NCBI RefSeq assembly: GCF_006716815.1 | Contig: NZ_VFPS01000007.1 | Location: 62,001-126,000 of the forward strand | Length of the DNA stretch: 64,000 bases | From: Microbacterium lacticum | Lineage (GTDB): Bacteria > Actinomycetota > Actinomycetes > Actinomycetales > Microbacteriaceae | Reading direction: 5' to 3' | Shown: piece after piece, positions 1 to 9,974 of the stretch | Position numbering within the stretch: the stretch's first letter is position 1 | Layout of the letters: each line of letters starts with the position of its first letter | Made by a program: the position numbers and the translations under genes | The notes under the pieces: generated by a model | What the model saw: only the letters and a program-made list of their open reading frames with translations | Databases searched by the model: none | Told to the model about the DNA's origin: nothing

Positions 1-1
1 C

Positions 2-826
<825 letters not shown>

Positions 827-868
827 CCCGCGGCACCCGCTTACAGAGTTACGAACACAGGAGAACCA

Positions 869-3800
869 GTGCTCGAGTCCACCACCTTCGATCAGCTTCG
901 CATCGGTCTCGCCACCGCCGACGACATCCGTCGTTGGTCCTACGGCGAGGTAAAGAAGCCCGAAACCATCAACTACCGCACCCTCAAGCCCGAGAAGGAC
1001 GGTCTGTTCGGCGAGCAGATCTTCGGTCCGTCCCGCGACTGGGAGTGCGCCTGCGGCAAGTACAAGCGTGTCCGCTTCAAGGGCATCGTCTGCGAGCGCT
1101 GCGGCGTCGAGGTCACCAAGTCCTCGGTGCGTCGCGAGCGCATGGGCCACATCGAACTCGCCGCCCCCGTCACCCACATCTGGTACTTCAAGGGCGTGCC
1201 CTCGCGCCTCGGGTACCTGCTCGACATGGCGCCGAAGGACCTCGAGAAGGTCATCTACTTCGCCGCCTACATGGTGATCTCGGTCGACGAAGAGGCCCGT
1301 CACCGCGACATGCCGACGCACGAGGCCAACCTGCGCCTCGAGATCAAGAACCTCGCCGACCGTCGTGACTCGCGTGTCGCGGCTCGCCTGGCGAAGCTGG
1401 AGGAGGAGCTCGCCGTTCTCGAGAACGAGGGCGCCAAGGCCGACCAGAAGAAGAAGGTCAAGGACGCCGCCGAGAAGGAGATGGCGTCGATCCGCAAGAA
1501 CGCGGACGACCAGGTCGCCAAGCTCGAGCGCATGTGGGACGAGTTCCGGAACCTCTCCGTCGGCCAGCTCAAGCAGGAGGACGACGTCTTCCAGGAGCTG
1601 CAGGACCGCTTCGGTCAGTACTTCGAGGCCTACATGGGCGCGGAGTCGATCCAGCGTCGCCTGCAGGCGTTCGACCTGGCCGCCGAGGCGGAGTCCCTGC
1701 ACCTGCAGATCTCCGAGGGCAAGGGCCAGCGCAAGATCCGTGCGATCAAGCGCCTGAAGGTCGTCAACTCGTTCCTGCAGACGGGCATGTCCCCGGCATC
1801 CATGGTGCTCGACGTCGTCCCGGTGATCCCGCCGGAGCTGCGCCCGATGGTGCAGCTCGACGGTGGCCGCTTCGCGACCAGCGACCTGAACGACCTATAC
1901 CGCCGCGTCATCAACCGCAACAACCGTCTCCGCCGGCTGATCGACCTCGGTGCCCCCGAGATCATCGTCAACAACGAGAAGCGGATGCTGCAGGAGGCCG
2001 TCGACGCGCTGTTCGACAACGGCCGTCGTGGTCGTCCCGTCACCGGCACCGGCAACCGCCCCCTGAAGTCCCTCAGCGACATGCTGAAGGGCAAGCAGGG
2101 CCGGTTCCGCCAGAACCTGCTCGGCAAGCGCGTGGACTACTCGGGCCGTTCGGTCATCATCGTCGGCCCGCAGCTGAAGCTGCACCAGGCCGGTCTGCCC
2201 AAGCAGATGGCGCTGGAGCTCTTCAAGCCGTTCGTGATCAAGCGCCTGATCGACCTCGGTCACTCGCAGAACATCAAGGCGGCCAAGCGCGCCGTCGAGC
2301 GCACCCGTCCCGAGGTGTGGGACGTGCTCGAGGAGGTCATCCGCGAGCGCCCCGTGCTGCTGAACCGTGCGCCCACGCTCCACCGCCTCGGCATCCAGGC
2401 CTTCGAGCCGCAGCTCGTCGAGGGCAAGGCCATCCAGCTGCACCCGCTCGTCTGCGCGGCGTTCAACGCCGACTTCGACGGTGACCAGATGGCCGTGCAC
2501 CTGCCGCTGTCGGTCGAGGCCCAGGCCGAGGCCCGCGTGCTCATGCTCGCGTCGAACAACATCCTGAAGCCGTCCGACGGCCGCCCGGTGACCCTGCCCT
2601 CGCAGGACATGATCATCGGCCTGCACCACCTGACCACGGTCAAGGAGGGCGCCGCGGGCGAGGGTCGCGTGTTCGGCTCGGTCGGCGAGGCCATCCTCGC
2701 GAAGGACGAGGGCACCCTCGACCTGCAGGCGAAGGCGCGCATCCGGATCCCCGGCCTGACGTTCCTCGAGGGCGAAGCCCCCGAGGGCTACGAGCGTCAC
2801 GGGCTGGTGGATGCCTCGCTCGGTCAGGCGATCTTCAACGACACGCTTCCCAAGGGCTACCCGTTCGTGCGCGAGCAGGCCGACAAGGGCAAGCTGTCGC
2901 AGATCGTCAACAAGCTCGCCGAGGAGTATCCGAAGGTGGAGGTCGCGGCCTCGCTCGACCGCATCAAGGACGCCGGTTTCTACTGGGCCACGCGCTCGGG
3001 TGTGACCGTCGCGCTCTCGGACGTGCTCACGCCCCCGAACAAGGCCGAGATCATCGCCAAGTACGAGAAGCTGGCGCAGAAGGTCCAGGCACAGTTCGAG
3101 AAGGGTCTCGTGACCGACGCCGAGCGTCGTCAGGAGCAGATCAAGATCTGGACCGAGGCGACCGACGAGGTGCAGGCCGCGATGAAGGCGAACTTCCCCG
3201 CGGACAACACCATCAACCGCATGGTGTCCTCGGGCGCCCGTGGTAACTGGCTGCAGATCCGCAACATCGCCGGCATCCGTGGCCTCGTCAACAACACCAA
3301 GGGCGAGATCATGCCCCGTCCGATCATCTCCTCGTACCGCGAGGGGCTGTCGGTGGCGGAGTACTTCACCGCGACGCACGGTGCCCGTAAGGGCCTCGCC
3401 GACACGGCCCTCCGTACCGCCGACTCGGGCTACCTGACGCGTCGCCTGGTCGACGTCTCGCAGGACGTCATCATCCGTGAGGACGACTGCGGCACGACGA
3501 AGGGCCTCGAGTTCACGATCGCCGCTCCGGATGCCTCCGGCACCCTGGTGCGCGACGCGAACGTCGAGAACTCGGTGTTCGCCCGCACGCTGGCCGCGGA
3601 CGTCGTCGCCCCCTCGGGCGAGGTCGTCGCCTCGGCCGGTGAGGACGTCGGCGACGTGCTGATCGACAAGCTGGTGGATGCCGGTGTCGAGACCATCAAG
3701 GTCCGCTCGGTCCTCACCTGTGACTCGGCGGTCGGCGTGTGCGCGAAGTGCTACGGCCGTTCGCTCGCGACCGGCAAGCTCGTCGACATCGGCGAGGCGG

Positions 3801-4744
3801 TCGGCATCATCGCCGCCCAGTCGATCGGTGAGCCCGGCACGCAGCTGACCATGCGTACCTTCCACACGGGTGGCTCGGCCTCGGCCGACGACATCACCCA
3901 GGGTCTGCCGCGCGTGCAGGAGCTCTTCGAGGCGCGTACCCCGAAGGGTGCCTCCCCGATCGCCGAGGCCGCCGGTCGCATCACGATCGATGAGACCGAC
4001 AAGGCCAAGAAGGTCATCCTGACGCCCGACAACGGCGACGAGCCGTACGTCTACCCCGTGCTCAAGCGCGCGACGCTGCTGGTCGAGGACGGCCAGCACG
4101 TCGAGGTGGGTCAGCCGCTGCAGGTCGGCACGCTCGACCCCAAGGAGGTCATGCGTGTGCAGGGTGCCCGCGAGGTGCAGAAGTACCTCGTCGGCGGCGT
4201 GCAGGGCGTGTACCGCTCGCAGGGTGTGCCGATCCACGACAAGCACATCGAGGTCATCGTGCGCCAGATGCTGCGGAAGGTCACCGTGGTCGACCACGGC
4301 GAGACCGATCTGCTCCCCGGTGAGCTGGTCGACTTCAAGCGCTACCAGCAGATAAACCGCGAGGCCGTGGCGCAGGGCAAGCGTCCCGCGTCGGGCCGTC
4401 CGGAGCTCATGGGTATCACCAAGGCGTCGCTGGCGACGGAGTCGTGGCTGTCCGCGGCATCCTTCCAGGAGACGACCCGCGTGCTCACCCAGGCGGCCAT
4501 GGAGGGCAAGAGTGACCCGCTCGTCGGCCTCAAGGAGAACGTCATCATCGGAAAGCTGATCCCCGCCGGAACCGGGCTTGCGAAGTACCGCAACGTCACG
4601 GTCGAGGCGACGGAGGAGGCCAAGAGCGAGCGGTACCCCAACCGCATCTTCGCCTCGGACGGCGCGTACTCGGGCGACGACCTGAGCTACGTCGACTTCG
4701 ACAGCTTCACCACCGACGACTTCACGCCGGGCACCTACAACTGA
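869..4744 (+). CDS. rpoC: DNA-directed RNA polymerase beta-prime subunit
   Basis: Beta-prime subunit, 1291 residues, the usual actinobacterial length. The start is GTG preceded by AGGAG. The N-terminal zinc site uses C60, C62, C75 and C78. The catalytic Mg-binding motif [12 protein letters not shown] lies near residue 533, and the second zinc cluster (a Cys near 873, then the [11 protein letters not shown] block) near 870-965. The trigger-loop region around [20 protein letters not shown] and the C-terminal E. coli-type blocks are present. It assembles with rpoB just upstream and with rpoA near 57.3 kb. A strong hairpin follows the stop, so rpoC ends the transcription unit. Normally rpsL follows within a few kb; here 21.8 kb of other genes intervene. 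Confidence 0.99.
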   Translation: MLESTTFDQLRIGLATADDIRRWSYGEVKKPETINYRTLKPEKDGLFGEQIFGPSRDWECACGKYKRVRFKGIVCERCGVEVTKSSVRRERMGHIELAAPVTHIWYFKGVPSRLGYLLDMAPKDLEKVIYFAAYMVISVDEEARHRDMPTHEANLRLEIKNLADRRDSRVAARLAKLEEELAVLENEGAKADQKKKVKDAAEKEMASIRKNADDQVAKLERMWDEFRNLSVGQLKQEDDVFQELQDRFGQYFEAYMGAESIQRRLQAFDLAAEAESLHLQISEGKGQRKIRAIKRLKVVNSFLQTGMSPASMVLDVVPVIPPELRPMVQLDGGRFATSDLNDLYRRVINRNNRLRRLIDLGAPEIIVNNEKRMLQEAVDALFDNGRRGRPVTGTGNRPLKSLSDMLKGKQGRFRQNLLGKRVDYSGRSVIIVGPQLKLHQAGLPKQMALELFKPFVIKRLIDLGHSQNIKAAKRAVERTRPEVWDVLEEVIRERPVLLNRAPTLHRLGIQAFEPQLVEGKAIQLHPLVCAAFNADFDGDQMAVHLPLSVEAQAEARVLMLASNNILKPSDGRPVTLPSQDMIIGLHHLTTVKEGAAGEGRVFGSVGEAILAKDEGTLDLQAKARIRIPGLTFLEGEAPEGYERHGLVDASLGQAIFNDTLPKGYPFVREQADKGKLSQIVNKLAEEYPKVEVAASLDRIKDAGFYWATRSGVTVALSDVLTPPNKAEIIAKYEKLAQKVQAQFEKGLVTDAERRQEQIKIWTEATDEVQAAMKANFPADNTINRMVSSGARGNWLQIRNIAGIRGLVNNTKGEIMPRPIISSYREGLSVAEYFTATHGARKGLADTALRTADSGYLTRRLVDVSQDVIIREDDCGTTKGLEFTIAAPDASGTLVRDANVENSVFARTLAADVVAPSGEVVASAGEDVGDVLIDKLVDAGVETIKVRSVLTCDSAVGVCAKCYGRSLATGKLVDIGEAVGIIAAQSIGEPGTQLTMRTFHTGGSASADDITQGLPRVQELFEARTPKGASPIAEAAGRITIDETDKAKKVILTPDNGDEPYVYPVLKRATLLVEDGQHVEVGQPLQVGTLDPKEVMRVQGAREVQKYLVGGVQGVYRSQGVPIHDKHIEVIVRQMLRKVTVVDHGETDLLPGELVDFKRYQQINREAVAQGKRPASGRPELMGITKASLATESWLSAASFQETTRVLTQAAMEGKSDPLVGLKENVIIGKLIPAGTGLAKYRNVTVEATEEAKSERYPNRIFASDGAYSGDDLSYVDFDSFTTDDFTPGTYN

Positions 4745-4760
4745 GCCTGGTCTGATCGCA

Positions 4761-4794
4761 CCGAAGGGCCCCGGGACATCCCGGGGTCCTTCGG
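4761..4794 (+). terminator. Hairpin terminator after rpoC
   Basis: A 15-bp stem (4761-4775 against 4780-4794) with one G-T pair closes a 4-base loop 16 bases after the rpoC stop. There is no T tract, as is common in G+C-rich actinobacteria. It probably ends the rpoBC transcript. Confidence 0.85.
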
Positions 4795-4890
4795 CGTCTG
4801 CGGGTGGGGTTCCGGGCGGGTCTCCCTCGATCTGGGCGGCTCGCGGGCGCGTGCGGGGAGGGGCGCACGGCGGCGGGTTAGCGTGAGGGC

Positions 4891-5505
4891 ATGGCTCGTG
4901 TCGGAGGCAGGAATGCCGCGTTCGCGTGGGTGGTCGGCGTCGGCTGCCTCGCGATCCTCGGCGTGCTCGCCGCGCTGGCCCTGCCGCTGATCCCGGCATC
5001 CATGACCTGGTTCGGCACCACCGTGGACACCGCGCAGGGCACCTCGCAGACCGCCCCGACGTCGGCGCCCGTCGCCGCGGGCGAGGAGGGCGCGCTGCCC
5101 ACGGAGTGCCCCGCGCTCTACGACGAGGCGCTGTGGGCGACGATGCGCTTCACCCGCGGCGCCGTGCTGACGCCGTCGAAGGACGCCCCCGTCACCACCG
5201 CGACCGCCCTCGTCTCCGCGCTCTCGCCCGACGTGCAGCTCACCTGCTTCTGGCACGCCGACGCGGGCACCGTCTCGACGACGCTCGCGACGGTGCCGCC
5301 CGACGCCGGCGCGATCGCGGCGGCGTCGCTGCCGGGCTCGGGATTCACGTGCGAGAGCGTGGACGAGCGCACCCGCTGCACCCGCACCGACGGCGACCTC
5401 ACCGAGACGATCGAGGCCGGGGGCGGACTGTGGCTGTCGACGAGCGAGTCGGCGTGGCATCCGGCCGGCTACGTCAGCCGCACCGGCGACCGCATCTGGG
5501 GCTGA
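4891..5505 (+). CDS. Membrane-anchored protein of unknown function with four conserved cysteines
   Basis: A 204-residue protein with one N-terminal transmembrane segment (about residues 10-35) and an exported domain. Four cysteines in the exported part sit in ECPAL, TCFW, FTCES and TRCTR contexts. The same spacing and several neighbouring residues recur in the convergent gene just downstream, ending in a PAGY...W motif in both, so the two are probably distant paralogs. A TAGCGT -10-like hexamer lies six bases before the ATG, suggesting a leaderless transcript. I do not recognise a named family; a disulphide-stabilised cell-envelope role is an inference. Confidence 0.75.
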   Translation: MARVGGRNAAFAWVVGVGCLAILGVLAALALPLIPASMTWFGTTVDTAQGTSQTAPTSAPVAAGEEGALPTECPALYDEALWATMRFTRGAVLTPSKDAPVTTATALVSALSPDVQLTCFWHADAGTVSTTLATVPPDAGAIAAASLPGSGFTCESVDERTRCTRTDGDLTETIEAGGGLWLSTSESAWHPAGYVSRTGDRIWG

Positions 5506-5521
5506 CCGCGCGTCGGCAGGC

Positions 5522-6178
5522 TCAGGGCGTGGTGGCCGCGGGCCAGAGTGCGTCGATGACCGAGTCGGTGTACCCCGCCGGCGCGAGGTTCGAGAACTGC
5601 GTGTCGACGATCACGCCGTCGCGGTAGAACAGGGTGCGGCCCTGCTGCAGGGGGAGCGTGCCGCTCTCCCACGTCGACTCGCAGCGGATGCCGCCACGCG
5701 GCTCGTAGCACGTGTAGCCCTCGTTGCCGAGCTCGTACAGCGCGTCGCGCGCCTCGCGGTCGGGCGAGTAGCCGATGACCGTGACGAACCACGTCGCCGC
5801 GGCACCCGGCTCGCCCCAGACGCACACGCGGGAGCTGTCGGAACGGATGCCCCCGCCCATGCCCTCGGCGTTCAGCGGCACCCCGTCGAGCTGAGCGAGC
5901 ACGTCGGCGTCGAGCAGGTCGCGGCACCCCTGCGGGAGGTCGGCGGGAAGCGCCGTCGTCGAGGTCGACGGTCCCATCGGGAACGGCGCGAGCGAGGGGC
6001 CCGGGGTCGGGGTGGCCGCCGCGGATGCCGAGGCATCCGATGATGCCGTCGGCTCCGACTGACTCGGGTCGGGGGTGCCGGCGCAGCCGGTCACCAGGGC
6101 CGCGGCCAGCGCCACGACACCGACGGCGAGGCAGGCCCGCGCCGTCGGACGGGCGTGCGGGCGGAGGCGGTGCGGCAT
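5522..6178 (-). CDS. Putative lipoprotein, paralog of the convergent neighbour
   Basis: A 218-residue exported protein. I chose the ATG at 6178 rather than the longer frame because it gives a clean signal peptide ending in the lipobox LVTGC; GGAGG lies just upstream and a TATCGT -10 element six bases upstream. A Ser/Thr/Pro-rich linker follows the lipid-modified cysteine. The mature domain has cysteines in GCRDL, VCVW, YTCYE and IRCES contexts and ends APAGYTD...LWP, matching the pattern of the gene at 4891-5505. The two genes converge with 16 bases between their stops. Function unknown. Confidence 0.8.
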   Translation of the reverse strand: MPHRLRPHARPTARACLAVGVVALAAALVTGCAGTPDPSQSEPTASSDASASAAATPTPGPSLAPFPMGPSTSTTALPADLPQGCRDLLDADVLAQLDGVPLNAEGMGGGIRSDSSRVCVWGEPGAAATWFVTVIGYSPDREARDALYELGNEGYTCYEPRGGIRCESTWESGTLPLQQGRTLFYRDGVIVDTQFSNLAPAGYTDSVIDALWPAATTP

Positions 6179-6345
6179 GCCTCCACGATAGACAGCGGGG
6201 CCGGGTTCGCCCGGCGTGACACGGTGGCGCGGTGGCGCGGGCATCCCTTCCTCGCAGACACGGCGCGGTGCCTCCCGGTCGCGGCGGGACCTGCGCGTTA
6301 CGCTCACTGTGCGGCGGCACGTGCCCCGCGTGAGGAGCACACGCC

Positions 6346-7413
6346 ATGAGCGACCACAAGTACGGCGAGCCGGTCGAAGACAGCACCGCGCACGGCGAGG
6401 CGACGTCGGCCGACGAGGCCGTCGCGCGCGCCCACGAGGGCCTGGCCGACGCCGAGGCCGCCTCGCGCGAGGCGGCGCAGGGCGACGTGACTCCGGGCGA
6501 GGCCGCCGCGCACGAGCGCGCCGTCGACGACGGTGCCGGATACGACGCCACCGTCGCCCACGACTCCGCCGCGCACGACACCACGGCTGCGCACGACGCC
6601 ACGGCTGCGCACCCGGTCGAGCCGGCGACGACCGCCGCGCCCGCCGCGCCCGCCGCGGGCAGCCTGTACGCCGACGACCCGGTCGACGAGACGTACACGC
6701 CCGGCGCGTACTCCTCGGGCGACTACTCCTCCGCCGCCGCCACCGAGGTCGTCACCCCCGCCGCATCGCAGGACGCCGCCACCGAGGTCGTCGCCCCCGC
6801 CGTCGTCGCGCCCGTCGTGACGCCGGTCGTCGAGACCTCGACCCCGCAGCCGATCTTCGTGCAGGCGCCCGAGGCGCCGCGTCCGCGCGGCAACCGTGCC
6901 GCGGCGGGCCTCATCGGTCTGCTCGCCGCGGTCGTCTTCGGCATCCTCTACCTCGCAGCTGCGCTGGGCCTGCGCGCCCTCGACGGCGACGTGACCGGCG
7001 CCAACGTCGGCACCGAGGCGCTCGCCGCACTCGGCTCCTGGTGGTTCTGGGTGCCCGTCGTGGTGTTCTACCTCGCGTTCTGGCTGCTCGGCGCGATCAT
7101 CAACCGCGGCAGCTGGGCGCACTGGGTCATCTTCGGTCTCTTCGTCGGGCTCGCCTCCTACGGCGGACATCTCCTCGGTCAGCTCTTCCAGGCGCCGTTC
7201 TGGCAGCTGACCGCCAGCCAGGGCGAGGAGGTCGTGCGCGGCCAGCTGCTCGCGCCGCTCGCGATCGTCGCGTTCGTGCTCGGGCGTGAGCTGACGATCT
7301 GGTTCGGCGGCTGGGTCGCCGCGCGCGGCAAGCGCGTGAGCGAGCTGAACCGCGAGGCGCAGCGCGAATACGAGCGCACGCTCGAGGCCGGCCCACGCCT
7401 CCACCAGGGCTGA
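6346..7413 (+). CDS. Multi-pass membrane protein with long Ala-rich N-terminus
   Basis: A 355-residue protein. The first 170 or so residues are acidic and rich in Ala, Thr, Val and Pro, with short imperfect repeats (HDTTAAHDATAAH), and are probably disordered and cytoplasmic. The C-terminal half has about four hydrophobic segments (starting near residues 185, 225, 260 and 300) and ends in a basic tail. Such low-complexity plus four-helix proteins are frequent uncharacterised actinobacterial membrane proteins. A GAGGAG ribosome-binding site precedes the ATG. Divergently arranged with the lipoprotein gene. No function assigned. Confidence 0.75.
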   Translation: MSDHKYGEPVEDSTAHGEATSADEAVARAHEGLADAEAASREAAQGDVTPGEAAAHERAVDDGAGYDATVAHDSAAHDTTAAHDATAAHPVEPATTAAPAAPAAGSLYADDPVDETYTPGAYSSGDYSSAAATEVVTPAASQDAATEVVAPAVVAPVVTPVVETSTPQPIFVQAPEAPRPRGNRAAAGLIGLLAAVVFGILYLAAALGLRALDGDVTGANVGTEALAALGSWWFWVPVVVFYLAFWLLGAIINRGSWAHWVIFGLFVGLASYGGHLLGQLFQAPFWQLTASQGEEVVRGQLLAPLAIVAFVLGRELTIWFGGWVAARGKRVSELNREAQREYERTLEAGPRLHQG

Positions 7414-7488
7414 GCGCGACACGGGCGAGCACGAGCATCCGAGGCGCACCATCCGCGCGATCCTGACTCCGGGCACCGGCGGAAGATC

Positions 7489-7959
7489 GTGACTGACGCT
7501 CGTCCGGGCGTGACCCCGCCGGTCGCGCTGGCGTTCGGCACGATCGGGTTCTTCGCGCTACTGATCGCCGGGTTCGGCATGCTGAGCCTGCTCACCGGCG
7601 CCGAGGTCGTCGCGGTGCCGGGGCTCGGCCCGCTCCCGGGGGCCTTCGCGGTGGCGTTCGCCGTGATCGCCTTCGTCCTCGCCACATGGGCCGTCGTGCG
7701 GCGCCCCGAACCGGGCTACGGCGGCGTCGTCCTCGTGGTCGTCGCGACCTTCCTCGCCTACCTCCTCGGCCTGCTCGTCGGAGCGATGTTCGGCGGCATC
7801 GACCTCGCGCGCGCGCTCGCCGCCGCGGGCGCCTTCGCGACCTCGTGGTTCGCGGTGGTCCTGGCATCCACCGCCCTCGTCGCCGGCTGGACCGCCGTCG
7901 CGCTCGTGCGCACCCGCGCCGGGCGGCCGCGCTGGCCCTGGGAAGACCGCTCCGACTGA
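7489..7959 (+). CDS. Small four-helix membrane protein
   Basis: A 156-residue hydrophobic protein with four predicted membrane segments (near 12-35, 43-65, 75-100 and 112-135) and a short basic tail. The GTG start is preceded by GGAAG. It lies 75 bases after another membrane protein on the same strand and may be co-transcribed with it. Family not recognised. Confidence 0.7.
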   Translation: MTDARPGVTPPVALAFGTIGFFALLIAGFGMLSLLTGAEVVAVPGLGPLPGAFAVAFAVIAFVLATWAVVRRPEPGYGGVVLVVVATFLAYLLGLLVGAMFGGIDLARALAAAGAFATSWFAVVLASTALVAGWTAVALVRTRAGRPRWPWEDRSD

Positions 7960-8066
7960 GGTCGGCCGCGCCCCGACTGAGGTCGGCCGCGCGCTCGTCG
8001 GCGGCGCCCGCCGCCGAATCTCGCGAAATCCCGGCGGATCGGCGCCGCACGGGCGACAATGGAGCC

Positions 8067-8735
8067 GTGGAGCAGCGGTCGGTCGAGACCCAGGTCAGCC
8101 AGGCAGTGGATGCCTGGCTGCGCTGGCTGCCCCGATGGGAGCCGGCCACCCACCGCGGGCGGGTGGCCCCCTGCCGCCGCTGCATCGGGTCGCCCGTGCT
8201 GTCCGCCGCCGGCCTCGGCGCCGACGTCCCGCACGGGGTGCAGCACGGGCTGTCGACCCGCGTGAAGACGATCATCGACCACGCGGTCGCCGAGTACACG
8301 TCGCGGAACCTGCCGATGCTGCAGGCCGAGCTCGACCAGCAGGCCGCGCGCAACCGCGCCCGCAGCTACCGTCCGAGCGAGGGGCTCGACCCCGAGTTCG
8401 AGGGGCTGCCGCTCGACCCCGACCCGGTGCCGGGTGCGCCGTTCCTGTTCACGATCGGCGGCCTCGCCGCCGAGGTCGACGCCGACATCCCCGAGCTTCC
8501 GCCGCTCACCGACGAGGCGAAGGCGGCGCTGCGGCAGGAGGTGGGGCTCGCCGACGACTACGCCAACCTGATCGGCCGCGAGGTGTGCGCCGTGCTGCTG
8601 CACCATCGCCTGCGCATCCAGGCGGCCGTCGGCCAGTACGTCGAGCCGCAGATCGCGGCGATGCTCGAAGAGCTGACGCGTTCGCTCGACGCGCCGTTCG
8701 ACCCGAACGGCGACCCGGGTCTGACCGAGCCGTAG
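8067..8735 (+). CDS. Conserved hypothetical cytoplasmic protein
   Basis: A 222-residue soluble protein without signal peptide. The GTG start was chosen because a GACAAT -10-like hexamer ends six bases upstream, implying leaderless translation, and because sequence further upstream in this frame is low-complexity Arg-rich shadow. The protein starts with a Trp-rich segment (DAWLRWLPRWEP), has a CRRC pair near residue 37 and a helical, acidic centre. It lies just ahead of the kinase operon and could be a companion of it, but a separate promoter is likely. Family unknown to me. Confidence 0.65.
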   Translation: MEQRSVETQVSQAVDAWLRWLPRWEPATHRGRVAPCRRCIGSPVLSAAGLGADVPHGVQHGLSTRVKTIIDHAVAEYTSRNLPMLQAELDQQAARNRARSYRPSEGLDPEFEGLPLDPDPVPGAPFLFTIGGLAAEVDADIPELPPLTDEAKAALRQEVGLADDYANLIGREVCAVLLHHRLRIQAAVGQYVEPQIAAMLEELTRSLDAPFDPNGDPGLTEP

Positions 8736-8843
8736 CGGCGACCCGCCTCCGCCTCGCGGGGCGAGGCGGCGACCGCCGTTTTGTTAGCATTACCGGGTCT
8801 TCGAAGAGGCCGGAGGCGAGAACATCAGAGGGCTGGGGGTGCT

Positions 8844-9974
8844 ATGACGCGCAGGCTGCCCTCCGCGCCGCCGCTGCTGCCCGGCCTCGACTATGTGCGC
8901 CCGCTCGGTTCGGGCGGATTCGCCGATGTGTTCCTCTATCAGCAGGACATGCCGCGCCGTCAGGTGGCGGTCAAGGTGCTGCCCGCCGACGAGCGCGACC
9001 CCGACCTGCTGCGCATGTTCAACGCCGAGGCGGACGTCCTCGCCCACCTCTCGGCGCACCCCGCGATCGTCACGGTCTACCAGGCCGGCATCTCGGCCGA
9101 CGGCCGCCCCTACATCGTGATGGAGTACTGCCCGGGCTCGCTCGCCCAGCGCTACCGCATCGAGCGCATGCCGGTCGACGAGGTCATGGCGATCGCCGTG
9201 CGCCTGGCCGGCGCGCTCGAGTCGGCGCACCGGGCGGGGCTCATCCATCGCGACATCAAGCCCAGCAACATCCTCGTGACGACCTTCGGGTCGGCGGTGC
9301 TGGCCGACTTCGGCATCTCGTCGACCCTCGTGCGCTCGGAGGGTGCCGAGGTGCTCGCGATGTCGATCCCGTGGAGCGCGCCCGAGGTGGTCGCCGAGCA
9401 GACCGGCGGCACCGTCGCGAGCGAGGTGTGGAGCCTCGGCGCCACGGTCTACTCGCTCCTCGCGGGGCACAGCCCGTTCGAGCGTCGCGAGCGCGGGCAG
9501 AACACGCGCGACCTGATGCGGCGGCGGATCGCCCGGGCGACCTTCGTGCCGATCGCGCGCGACGACGTGCCCGACGCGCTACAGCAGGTGCTCGCGACCG
9601 CGATGGCCCGCGGGCCCGAGCGCCGCTACCGCACGGCGGAGGAGTTCGGTGAGGCGGTGCGCGAGGTGCAGCGCGCCGAGCAGCTCGCCCCGACGCCGCT
9701 CGAGGTGCCCGCGACGGAATGGATGCCCGCCGCTGCGAGCGTCGACTTCGCCGACACGACCGCGCGCGGGCCGGTGCGCAGCCGCGTCGCGCACGAGGGC
9801 CGCCGCCGAACGGGCGAGCCGGCGGATGCCACGCGCCTGCGCCGCGACGAGGATTCGAGCATCAGCGGGCCGCCCCCGGCGCCGCGACGGGTATGGCCGT
9901 GGGTGGTCGCGGGGGTCGTGACCGTCGTGGTGGTGGCCGCGGTGGTCGCCCTGCTCTGGGCGGGACTGCGCTGA
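8844..9974 (+). CDS. Membrane-anchored Ser/Thr protein kinase (PknB-like)
   Basis: A 376-residue Hanks-type protein kinase. Visible motifs: glycine loop GSGGFADV (22-29), invariant Lys44 in AVKV, alpha-C Glu62, HRDIKPSN with catalytic Asp137, DFG (155-157) and APE (179-181), so it should be active. A juxtamembrane linker of about 70 residues rich in charged residues and containing Thr/Ser follows, then one C-terminal transmembrane helix (about 350-373) and almost no extracellular part: no PASTA or other sensor. The ATG at 8844 is preceded by a G-rich site, and a TAGCAT -10 candidate sits at 8785-8790. Its stop overlaps the next ATG by one base. The FHA protein at the end of the operon is a natural phospho-threonine reader. 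Confidence 0.93.
   Translation: MTRRLPSAPPLLPGLDYVRPLGSGGFADVFLYQQDMPRRQVAVKVLPADERDPDLLRMFNAEADVLAHLSAHPAIVTVYQAGISADGRPYIVMEYCPGSLAQRYRIERMPVDEVMAIAVRLAGALESAHRAGLIHRDIKPSNILVTTFGSAVLADFGISSTLVRSEGAEVLAMSIPWSAPEVVAEQTGGTVASEVWSLGATVYSLLAGHSPFERRERGQNTRDLMRRRIARATFVPIARDDVPDALQQVLATAMARGPERRYRTAEEFGEAVREVQRAEQLAPTPLEVPATEWMPAAASVDFADTTARGPVRSRVAHEGRRRTGEPADATRLRRDEDSSISGPPPAPRRVWPWVVAGVVTVVVVAAVVALLWAGLR

Noticed and set aside
1895..4999. Minus-strand frame of 1034 codons opposite rpoC
   Set aside because: Lies wholly over the conserved beta-prime gene, with no family resemblance and a biased composition.
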